This document shows positions 1-5,530 of a DNA stretch of 6,204 nucleotides, piece by piece. Where the stretch lies: the NCBI GenBank assembly GCA_003524705.1, contig DQGV01000196.1, positions 1-6,204 on the forward strand, written 5' to 3'. The stretch is from Anaerolineae bacterium (GTDB taxonomy: Bacteria > Chloroflexota > Anaerolineae > Anaerolineales > Villigracilaceae). The first letter of the stretch is position 1, and the number at the start of each line of letters is the position of its first letter. The position numbers and the translations under genes are program-made. The notes under the pieces are model-generated. The model had not been told where the DNA came from, searched no databases, and saw only the letters and a program-made list of their open reading frames with translations.

Positions 1-1131
1 GAAGAATTAATCGAATGGCGAAGAGATTTTCATCAACACCCTGAAACAGGCTTTGATGTATTTCGCACAGCAGGAATCGTAGCCGATGAATTGGAAAAGA
101 TGGGTTATAAAGTTAAGCGCGGCGTTGGCAAAACAGGTGTGGTTGCAGAAATAGGTGAAGGCGGAAAACTTGTCGCAATTCGAGCAGATATGGACGCACT
201 TCCATTGCAAGAATTAAATGAGACAGAATATAAATCTACAGTGGAAAATAAAATGCACGCTTGTGGACATGACTCACATACGGCGATGGCATTGGGTGCG
301 GCAAAAATTTTAGCAAAAGAAAAATTAAACGGACGCGTTCGCTTTTTGTTTCAACCTTGCGAAGAGACAGCCGATGAAGAAGGCAAAAGCGGTGCACAAC
401 GTATGTATGATGAAGGTGCAGTAGAAGGCGTAGATTATGTGATTGCACAACATGTTGACCCGACAAGCCCTGTGGGAACAATAGCAATCAATGAAGGCGC
501 AAGTGGTGGAGGCGTTACATCATGGGGTGCAACGATTAAAGGCAAAGGCGGGCATGGAGCGTATCCGCATAAATCGAATGATCCATTTGTTTTATTAGCG
601 CATGTGATTATGGGAATCAACTCAATTATTTCAAGAAGATTAGATCCATTTGAACCCACTGTGATTAGTATTGGCGCGGTCAATGGTGGTTTTACAGAAA
701 ATGTAATTCCAGACAAAGTTGAAATCAAAGGTACGATGCGTTTCACTTCATTAGAAACCGAAAAACAATTGCGCGAAGAAATAACACGCGTGTTTGAAAT
801 TGTAAAAATACTTGGCGGTGATTATGAATTGAAATTTTTATTCGGCGGCTTGCCATTAATCAATGACAAATTTGTTGCTGAAACAATTGAAAAAGTTGGC
901 AAAGATTTATTAGGCGAAGATAAAGTACAGCCCATGCATAAATCTTTAGGCGCTGAAGACTTCCCTGAATTTTTGAAGAATGCCCCAGGTGCTATGTATA
1001 CACTTGGCACAATGATTGAAGGGCGTGAAATTTATGAATTACATCATCCGAAATTTGATTTAGATGAACGCGCCTTGCCAATTGGCACGGCTGTGTTGGC
1101 AGAAACTGCAATGAGATTTTTACAAAAATAA
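1..1131 (+). CDS. M20-family amidohydrolase/aminoacylase (5' end outside window)
   Basis: The reading frame is open from base 1 to the TAA at 1129-1131, giving 376 residues, so the gene starts upstream. Family members are usually about 380-400 residues, so only a short N-terminal piece is missing. The first residues include the RRDFHQHPE motif typical of the N-terminus of M20D amidohydrolases (hippurate, N-acetyl-amino-acid and IAA-amino-acid hydrolases). In window numbering, the metal-site motif HACGHD lies at residues 86-91 (C88, H90), the QPCEE motif at 118-122 (E121/E122), a further His at 151 (AQHVDP), and the C-terminal HHP at 348-350. These match the Cys/His/Glu/His/His dinuclear metal site known for the family. 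The GHGAYPH stretch belongs to the lid/dimerisation domain. The expected role is cytoplasmic hydrolysis of an N-acyl or peptide-like amide bond. The substrate cannot be read from sequence. A TTG at 91 is internal and not a credible start. Confidence 0.93.
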   Translation, partial: EELIEWRRDFHQHPETGFDVFRTAGIVADELEKMGYKVKRGVGKTGVVAEIGEGGKLVAIRADMDALPLQELNETEYKSTVENKMHACGHDSHTAMALGAAKILAKEKLNGRVRFLFQPCEETADEEGKSGAQRMYDEGAVEGVDYVIAQHVDPTSPVGTIAINEGASGGGVTSWGATIKGKGGHGAYPHKSNDPFVLLAHVIMGINSIISRRLDPFEPTVISIGAVNGGFTENVIPDKVEIKGTMRFTSLETEKQLREEITRVFEIVKILGGDYELKFLFGGLPLINDKFVAETIEKVGKDLLGEDKVQPMHKSLGAEDFPEFLKNAPGAMYTLGTMIEGREIYELHHPKFDLDERALPIGTAVLAETAMRFLQK

Positions 1132-1214
1132 TGTCACTGCGAGCGATTGTTGTGAAGCAGTCTCCTAATAATTTGGAGATTGCTTCGACGGAAGAACACT
1201 GTCTCGGAATGACA
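1132..1214. repeat. Degenerate palindromic interspersed repeat (REP/MITE-like)
   Basis: The whole gap after the amidohydrolase is an imperfect palindrome. The outer arms TGTCACTGCGAG (1132-1143) and CTCGGAATGACA (1203-1214) pair with two mismatches. An inner hairpin, 1154-1165 with 1175-1186, pairs over 12 bp with one G-T and a 9-nt loop (1166-1174). The sequence resembles the 'GTCATTGCGAGCGAAGCGAAGCAATCTCC' type of short repeat seen scattered in many bacterial genomes; that comparison is from memory. There is no T-run, so it is not a standard terminator, though its RNA hairpin could protect the upstream mRNA 3' end. It encodes no protein and is too short for a transposase, so any movement would need an enzyme encoded elsewhere. 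Confidence 0.75.
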
Positions 1215-1230
1215 TAAATACGGAGAATGA

Positions 1231-2106
1231 ATGCACACCATACTCAAATCAAACTCAAAAGAAGTAACAATTGGAATTGATAAGCCTTTCGTTATCATCG
1301 GTGAAAAGATTAATCCAACTGGAATCAAGAAACTTGGTCAAGCGTTGGTTGAGAGAAATATGGATTTTGTAAAGCATCTCGCCAAACGTCAAGTGGATTG
1401 GGGTGCAGATGTTTTGGATGTGAATGTCGGTCACCCGCAAATTGAAGAAGCGGAAGTGATTCCATTGGTTGTGGAAGCAGTTCAATCTGTTGTGGATGTT
1501 CCACTTTGTATAGATTCAAATGAACCAAAAATTTTAGAAGCAGGATTGAATGCTATCAAAGGTGGTAAGCCGTTAATCAACTCTGTCAATGGAGAGGAAA
1601 AGCAACTAGCAAGCGTCCTGCCAATCGTCAAAGAAAGAGGCGCGGCAGTGATCGGATTAACAATTGCAGATGAAGGCATCCCCCCCACTCCAGAAGGTCG
1701 GCTTGCCGCGGCGGATAAAATTATCAAACGCGCTACAAAAATGGGAATCCCGATTGAAGATATTATCATTGACCCATTGGTGATGACAGTTGGTCATAAC
1801 AGCGTGGCTGGGACGATTACATTGAAAACGATTGAGTTAATCAGAAAAGAATTTGGTGTGAACATGAGTTTGGGAGCAAGCAATGTTTCATTTGGCTTGC
1901 CTGATAGAAATTCTGTTAATGCGGCGTTTTTGGCATTGATGATGCAAGCAGGTGCAACATGTTCTATCACCGACCCAATTAAATTAGGTAGTGCTATCAA
2001 AGCAACTGATTTGTTGTTGGGTAAAGATATGAATTCAATTCGATATTTGAAATACTTCCGTGCCACAGAAAAATTAAGAGAAGTAGAGAGTTTAGCAAAA
2101 GCATAA
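1231..2106 (+). CDS. Methyltetrahydrofolate:corrinoid methyltransferase, AcsE/MetH pterin-binding family
   Basis: A 291-residue single-domain TIM-barrel protein of the dihydropteroate synthase/methyltransferase (pterin-binding) superfamily. It contains the FVIIGEKINPTG motif at residues 20-31, DVNVG at 63-67, CIDS at 93-96 (D95), INSVNGEE at 116-123 (N117), IIDPLV at 179-184 (D181) and GASNVSFGLP at 215-224 (N218). The Asp, Asn, Asp and Asn residues correspond to the folate-binding positions of the acetogen enzyme AcsE. Its end-to-end pattern is closest to stand-alone proteins often annotated 'dihydropteroate synthase' that sit beside trimethylamine-methyltransferase-like genes. The expected role is cytoplasmic methyl exchange between a corrinoid protein and tetrahydrofolate. 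The corrinoid partner is not in this window. True folate-synthesis DHPS is less likely given the SNVSFGLP motif. GGAG at 1222-1225, 5 nt before the ATG, supports the start. An intrinsic terminator follows 17 nt after the stop. Confidence 0.88.
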   Translation: MHTILKSNSKEVTIGIDKPFVIIGEKINPTGIKKLGQALVERNMDFVKHLAKRQVDWGADVLDVNVGHPQIEEAEVIPLVVEAVQSVVDVPLCIDSNEPKILEAGLNAIKGGKPLINSVNGEEKQLASVLPIVKERGAAVIGLTIADEGIPPTPEGRLAAADKIIKRATKMGIPIEDIIIDPLVMTVGHNSVAGTITLKTIELIRKEFGVNMSLGASNVSFGLPDRNSVNAAFLALMMQAGATCSITDPIKLGSAIKATDLLLGKDMNSIRYLKYFRATEKLREVESLAKA

Positions 2107-2123
2107 AAATTGATATTAGACTT

Positions 2124-2152
2124 AAGAGGCAGTTCATCACTGCCTCTTTTTT
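2124..2152 (+). terminator. Intrinsic terminator after the methyltransferase
   Basis: AAGAGGCAGT (2124-2133) pairs perfectly with ACTGCCTCTT (2139-2148) across a 5-nt loop. The right arm runs into a T-tract, with six T in a row at 2147-2152. It lies 17 nt past the stop codon, so transcription of the methyltransferase most likely ends here and the downstream lipoprotein is a separate unit. Confidence 0.9.
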
Positions 2153-2156
2153 ATTT

Positions 2157-2208
2157 TGTAGGGGCAGGGTCATCCTGCCCAGTTGGGCGAGGAAACCTCG
2201 CCCCTACA
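2157..2208. repeat. GC-rich palindromic repeat in the leader of the hydrolase gene
   Basis: A compact 52-bp element with perfect 9-bp outer arms, TGTAGGGGC (2157-2165) and GCCCCTACA (2200-2208). Inside lie two further hairpins: GGGCAGG/CCTGCCC (2162-2168 with 2174-2180, 5-nt loop) and GGGCGAGG/CCTCGCCC (2185-2192 with 2196-2203, 3-nt loop). The outer arms and the inner hairpins share bases, so the long fold and the two-hairpin fold are partly exclusive. The GC-rich composition stands out from the AT-rich flanks and it has the look of a dispersed short repeat. It ends two bases before the GGAG of the next gene. Confidence 0.75.
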
Positions 2209-2209
2209 T

Positions 2210-2213
2210 GGAG
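2210..2213 (+). promoter_or_regulatory. Ribosome binding site fixing the hydrolase start
   Basis: GGAG lies 5 nt before the ATG at 2219. A TTG at 2183 in the same frame would add 12 residues, but it lies inside the palindromic repeat, lacks its own ribosome site and would put a charged stretch before the signal peptide. The ATG at 2219 is therefore the start. Confidence 0.8.
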
Positions 2214-2218
2214 ACAAC

Positions 2219-3292
2219 ATGAAAAAAATTTTATTGTTAATCATGCTTACAAGTTTATTAATTGGTTGTATGCCACAAGCAACGCCAATTTCAACTGCTA
2301 CTCCTATACCACCATCTGAAACGCCAACATTAACGTCTACTCCAGAGCCAACAACAACTTTCACACCGTTACCCACAGCAACACCTGTTCCGCATCCCAT
2401 GAGCATTATTGCCTTGCGGAATCAAAGTTTTCCCGGCAGTGAAATTGTGATCGAACGTGAATTAGATCGCGGATTAAATTATCGCCGTTATTATGCTTAT
2501 TATCTTTCAGAGGGATTAAAAATTTATGCACTGTTAACGATTCCAAATGGCACGCCACCTGAAGGTGGTTTTCCCGCAATCGTTTTCAATCATGGTTATA
2601 TTCCTCCAGATGTTTATAGAACAACCGAAAGATACATTCACTATGTAGATGAAATTGCAAAAGCAGGTTATGTTGTTTTTAGAATTGACTATCGCGGACA
2701 TGACAATTCAGATGGTGAAGCCACTGGTGCATATGGACACCCCGGTTATCAAATTGATGTGATGAATGCAGTTGCATCGCTCAAGCAACATCCACAAGTG
2801 AACCCTGAAAAAATTGGCATGTGGGGTCATTCTATGGGTGGATATTTAACTTTGCGTGCCATGGTGATTTCATCGGATGTAAAAGTGGGAGTGATTTGGG
2901 CTGGTGTTATCGCTTCATATACTGACCTCGTCTATAACTGGCGGCGGACAGGTTCATTTACGCCTTCGCCAAGTTCTACTGGCAGAGGTTGGCGCGGAAG
3001 TTGGATTGAACAATATGGCACGCCAGAACAAAACCCTGAATTTTGGAATTCAGTTTCAGCAACATCTTATCTCGCAGATTTATCAGGACCGATTCAATTA
3101 CATCATGGAACCAATGATGAAGATGTGCCGTATGAATTTTCCATTCGCGTGGCAGAACTGGCGCGCGCCCAAGCCAAAGTTGCAGATTTATATTTGTATG
3201 ATGGTGATAACCATAACATCGCTACAAATTTTTACCCAGCCATGGATTCGACGATTGAGTTTTTTGATATTTATCTAAAAGACTCAGATTAG
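2219..3292 (+). CDS. Secreted lipoprotein alpha/beta hydrolase (prolyl-oligopeptidase / dienelactone-hydrolase-like)
   Basis: A 357-residue protein with a lipoprotein signal peptide: MKK, a hydrophobic stretch, then the lipobox LLIGC with Cys17 as the predicted lipid-modified residue. Residues 18-60 form a Thr/Pro-rich spacer of the kind common in Chloroflexota surface lipoproteins. An alpha/beta-hydrolase domain follows. HG at 125-126 (FNHGY) is the probable oxyanion-hole element, FRIDYRGHDNS is the family's strand and loop, and GHSMGG carries the nucleophile Ser205. HGTNDEDVP gives the probable catalytic Asp300, and DGDNHN gives His332. The triad is complete and correctly spaced, so the enzyme should be active. 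It is probably anchored outside the cytoplasmic membrane and cleaves an ester or a short peptide; the substrate is unknown. The gene sits alone between two terminators, so it is probably monocistronic, and its leader carries a palindromic repeat. Confidence 0.88.
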   Translation: MKKILLLIMLTSLLIGCMPQATPISTATPIPPSETPTLTSTPEPTTTFTPLPTATPVPHPMSIIALRNQSFPGSEIVIERELDRGLNYRRYYAYYLSEGLKIYALLTIPNGTPPEGGFPAIVFNHGYIPPDVYRTTERYIHYVDEIAKAGYVVFRIDYRGHDNSDGEATGAYGHPGYQIDVMNAVASLKQHPQVNPEKIGMWGHSMGGYLTLRAMVISSDVKVGVIWAGVIASYTDLVYNWRRTGSFTPSPSSTGRGWRGSWIEQYGTPEQNPEFWNSVSATSYLADLSGPIQLHHGTNDEDVPYEFSIRVAELARAQAKVADLYLYDGDNHNIATNFYPAMDSTIEFFDIYLKDSD

Positions 3293-3296
3293 CCTA

Positions 3297-3335
3297 AAAG
3301 AGACAGTCACCTCAAAGATGACTGTCTCTTTATTT
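3297..3335 (+). terminator. Intrinsic terminator after the hydrolase
   Basis: AAAGAGACAGTCA (3297-3309) pairs perfectly over 13 bp with TGACTGTCTCTTT (3319-3331) around a 9-nt loop, and is followed by TATTT. It begins four bases after the stop codon. The stem has A-rich 5' and T-rich 3' flanks, so it might also work on the opposite strand, although no convergent gene is seen. Confidence 0.88.
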
Positions 3336-3354
3336 AAGAGAGTAAAATTGAAAT

Positions 3355-4287
3355 ATGAATCCCATTCAACAACTTTTACAAAACCAAAATATCATCGTTT
3401 TAGATGGTGCATTGGCAACTGAACTTGAAAATCGTGGTTGTGACTTGAACGATTCGTTATGGTCAGCAAGAGTTTTGATGGAACAACCTGAATTAATTCA
3501 ACAAGTGCATTTGGATTATTTCAATGCGGGCGCGGATGTTGCTATCACCGCCAGTTATCAAGCCACTGTGGAAGGGTTTGCACAACGCGGTTTGAATAAA
3601 GACCAAGCCATTGAGTTGATAAAAAAATCTGTGCAGATTGCAAAAGATGCGCGTGATGAATTTTGGTCTGATGAAAAAAATAGAATCAATAGAAATTATC
3701 CATTAATTGCTGGCTCCGTTGGACCATATGGTGCTTATCTAGCGGATGGTTCTGAATATCGTGGTGATTATGAATTAACAGAACAAGAATTGATTGATTT
3801 TCATCGTCCACGCATTGAGGCATTGATTGAATCAGGTGTTGATGTGGTAGCTTGCGAAACGATTCCTAAATTTGATGAAGCAAAAGCATTGGTTAAATTA
3901 TTGGGTGAATTTCCACAAGCAAGTGCATGGTTTACTTTTACAGCCAAAGATGGTGAACATATCAGTCATGGAGAAAAAATTGCGGATGTTGCAAAATGGT
4001 TAGATTCATTTGAGCAAGTGGCAGGAATCGGAATTAATTGTTCTTCGCCATTACATATTCCGTCTTTGATTGATGAAATAAAAAAGAATACAAGCAAACC
4101 AATTATTGTATATCCAAACTCAGGTGAAGTGTATGTTTCTGTGACAAATTCTTGGCATGGGGAAACATCTTGCGAGTCATTTGGATTACAGTCAAAAGAT
4201 TGGTATGAGCATGGAGCAAAAGTCATTGGTGGATGTTGTAGGACGACGCCAGAACATATAAAAGAAATAAAGAATATTGCTAAATAA
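3355..4287 (+). CDS. mmuM: Homocysteine S-methyltransferase
   Basis: A 310-residue protein, the same length as E. coli MmuM, covering the full homocysteine-binding TIM barrel (Pfam S-methyl_trans type). It shows DGALATELE at residues 17-25, ITASYQAT at 64-71, GSVGPYGAYLADGSEYRGDY starting at 120, and ACETIP around E168. The three Zn-binding cysteines are present: C229 in GINCSSP, and C294 and C295 in GGCCRTTP. The enzyme should transfer a methyl group from S-methylmethionine (or S-adenosylmethionine) to homocysteine, making methionine in the cytoplasm. Betaine is a possible alternative donor, since BHMT shares the fold, but the length and motifs favour MmuM. No S-methylmethionine permease is adjacent. 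The start has only a weak purine stretch, GAGAG at 3338-3342, 12 nt upstream. The preceding gene ends in a strong terminator, so a promoter must lie in the short gap or in the terminator itself. Confidence 0.92.
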   Translation: MNPIQQLLQNQNIIVLDGALATELENRGCDLNDSLWSARVLMEQPELIQQVHLDYFNAGADVAITASYQATVEGFAQRGLNKDQAIELIKKSVQIAKDARDEFWSDEKNRINRNYPLIAGSVGPYGAYLADGSEYRGDYELTEQELIDFHRPRIEALIESGVDVVACETIPKFDEAKALVKLLGEFPQASAWFTFTAKDGEHISHGEKIADVAKWLDSFEQVAGIGINCSSPLHIPSLIDEIKKNTSKPIIVYPNSGEVYVSVTNSWHGETSCESFGLQSKDWYEHGAKVIGGCCRTTPEHIKEIKNIAK

Positions 4288-4291
4288 ACCC

Positions 4292-4322
4292 GATGGTCGA
4301 GACGCAAGCAGTCGAGACCATC
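4292..4322. repeat. Short palindromic repeat, copy 1 of a GGTCGAGAC-type family
   Basis: GATGGTC (4292-4298) pairs with GACCATC (4316-4322). After a 2x2 mismatch, GAC (4301-4303) pairs with GTC (4311-4313) around a 7-nt loop. It begins five bases after the mmuM stop. It shares the TCGAGACCA core with the palindrome 23 nt downstream, so the two appear to be members of one dispersed repeat family. No T-run follows. Confidence 0.6.
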
Positions 4323-4345
4323 AAATAAATATATGCAATCAATTT

Positions 4346-4400
4346 GTGGTCTCGATACGTTTCTCGCTATTGCTCGAAACTACTCGACCACCGATTTTTT
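4346..4400 (+). repeat. Palindromic repeat copy 2, with terminator-like T-run
   Basis: Outer arms GTGGTC (4346-4351) and GACCAC (4386-4391) pair perfectly. Inner segments around GTTTC and GAAAC continue the stem after an internal loop. The reverse complement reads GGTGGTCGAGTAGTTTCGAG and onward, a pattern like the dispersed 'GGTGGTCGAG...CGAGACCAC' palindromes found in several bacterial phyla (recalled, not searched). Six T at 4395-4400 follow three bases after the stem, so it could end mmuM transcription. It sits immediately before the ribosome site of the next gene. Confidence 0.65.
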
Positions 4401-4402
4401 AT

Positions 4403-4407
4403 AGGAG
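4403..4407 (+). promoter_or_regulatory. Ribosome binding site fixing the racemase-family start
   Basis: AGGAG lies 5 nt before the ATG at 4413. The frame is open further upstream to a TTG at 4344, but that extension would translate the palindromic repeat and shows no homology to the family, whose N-terminus matches from just after the ATG at 4413. Confidence 0.85.
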
Positions 4408-4412
4408 CTCTT

Positions 4413-5465
4413 ATGCAATTAAATAATTTAATCACAGCAATAGACTTACACGCTTGCGGAGAACCGGGGCGAGTTATCACAGGTGGCGTGTTAGATGTGC
4501 CTGGAAAAAATATGTTTGAGAAGATGAAATATTTTGAAACGCATCACGATGATATTCGTTTACGAATGTTACGCGAGCCGCGCGGATATCCTGCTTTGTG
4601 TTGTAATGTGATTCTTCCGCCTACCCATCCGCAAGCGGATGCTGGGTTTATTATCATGGAGCAGACGGAATACCCGCCCATGTCTGGGACGAATACGATT
4701 TGCGTGGCGACGACGCTTCTTGAGTTGGGAATGTTGAAGATGACCGAACCAGTTACCACGTTCATGCTTGAAGCGCCTGCGGGTTTAGTCCAAATTACAG
4801 CGCAGTGTCAAAATGGAAAAGTCACGCAGGTCACTTTCAAAAACGTTCCCGCCTTTGCTGTGCATTTGGATATCAAAGTGGAAGTGCCAACTTTGGGAAC
4901 TGTGAATGTGGATGTGGCGTGGGGCGGGATGTTTTATGCGATTGCAGACGCTTCGCAATTTGGTTTGAAGTTGAGCCCTGACGAGGGAAAGGATATTACG
5001 CGGATAACTGAGATGATAAAAACTGCAACTGCGGAACAATATCCTGTTGTGCATCCGGAGAACCCAGAAATTACTGGACCGACCATTGGTCAACTTTCTG
5101 CGCCGCCGACGAATCCGAAAGCACATCGAAAAAATGTGGTGACTGTTTCAACAGGAAAAGTAGATTGGAACAAACCATCCACATGGACAGGTGTGATTGA
5201 CCGTTCGCCTTGCGGAACAGGTACTTGTGCAAAAATGGCAGTGATGTATGCCAAAGGTGAATTAGGATTGAACGAGGATTTTTATCATGAAGGAATTTTG
5301 GGAACTTTATTTATTGGAAGATTAATCGCAGAAACACAAGTTGGAAAATATAAAGCCGTTGTGCCAACCATCGGCGGCACAGCATGGATTACGGGAATTA
5401 ATCAATTTGTAATTGACCCTAGTGACCCGTATCCGAATGGGTTTAAGGTTGGGGATATTTGGTGA
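4413..5465 (+). CDS. Proline racemase superfamily enzyme (Ser/Cys type; hydroxyproline epimerase or trans-3-hydroxyproline dehydratase)
   Basis: A 350-residue protein starting with the family signature ITAIDLHACGEPGRVITGG at residues 7-25. The first catalytic position, Cys in the MCGHGT motif of true proline racemases, is Ser91 here (MSGTNT, residues 90-95). The second is kept as Cys267 in DRSPCGTGTC (263-272). AWGGMFYAI at 169-177 matches the conserved WGG-FYAI segment. Members of this superfamily have Cys/Cys, Ser/Cys or Thr/Cys pairs. Proline racemases use Cys/Cys, and Thr/Cys enzymes are trans-3-hydroxy-L-proline dehydratases. The Ser/Cys pair argues against proline racemase and fits a hydroxyproline epimerase or a dehydratase; which one is not decidable from sequence. 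The enzyme is cytoplasmic and cofactor-free. Sampled lines look more GC-rich here (about 50%) than in the flanking genes. No other hydroxyproline-pathway gene is in the window. Confidence 0.85.
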   Translation: MQLNNLITAIDLHACGEPGRVITGGVLDVPGKNMFEKMKYFETHHDDIRLRMLREPRGYPALCCNVILPPTHPQADAGFIIMEQTEYPPMSGTNTICVATTLLELGMLKMTEPVTTFMLEAPAGLVQITAQCQNGKVTQVTFKNVPAFAVHLDIKVEVPTLGTVNVDVAWGGMFYAIADASQFGLKLSPDEGKDITRITEMIKTATAEQYPVVHPENPEITGPTIGQLSAPPTNPKAHRKNVVTVSTGKVDWNKPSTWTGVIDRSPCGTGTCAKMAVMYAKGELGLNEDFYHEGILGTLFIGRLIAETQVGKYKAVVPTIGGTAWITGINQFVIDPSDPYPNGFKVGDIW

Positions 5466-5485
5466 GTTGTTTCATAAGTTTTATT

Positions 5486-5516
5486 TTGATATTTCATTCA
5501 AACTATAAGCTATAAG
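5486..5516 (+). promoter_or_regulatory. Possible promoter in the AT-rich gap before the last gene
   Basis: TTGATA (5486-5491) and TATAAG (5511-5516) could act as -35 and -10 boxes, but the 19-nt spacer is long. The -10 candidate is the second copy of a tandem CTATAAG pair (5503-5509 and 5510-5516). The region is very AT-rich, so box-like matches are expected by chance. The gap shows no clear terminator for the racemase gene. Confidence 0.3.
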
Positions 5517-5530
5517 GGTAAAATATAATT

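Noticed and set aside
1132..1214. Palindrome as an intrinsic terminator or a riboswitch for the methyltransferase gene
   Set aside because: There is no T-run after the stem and no conserved riboswitch core that I can see. The outer-arm symmetry fits a dispersed repeat better.
2183..2218. In-frame upstream TTG start adding 12 residues to the lipoprotein
   Set aside because: It lies inside the palindromic repeat, has no ribosome site and would place charged residues before a textbook signal peptide.
2904..3278. A 124-codon open frame on the + strand within the hydrolase gene
   Set aside because: It overlaps a gene with a complete catalytic triad in another frame and has no ribosome site or recognisable motif. 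It is a shadow frame.
3320..3348. Promoter for mmuM with TAAAAT (3343-3348) as -10 box
   Set aside because: The matching -35 position falls inside the terminator arm and has no good match. The TAAAAT alone is expected by chance in such AT-rich DNA.
3966..4307. A 113-codon open frame on the - strand opposite the 3' part of mmuM
   Set aside because: It lies antisense to a well-conserved Zn-binding region, and its composition is what the complement of that gene would give.
4292..4391. Two related palindromes as a minimal CRISPR array
   Set aside because: There are only two imperfect copies, they differ in length and internal sequence, and no cas gene is present.
4344..4412. In-frame upstream TTG start adding 23 residues to the racemase homologue
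   Set aside because: The extension translates a palindromic repeat. A good AGGAG site and the family N-terminus both point to the ATG at 4413.
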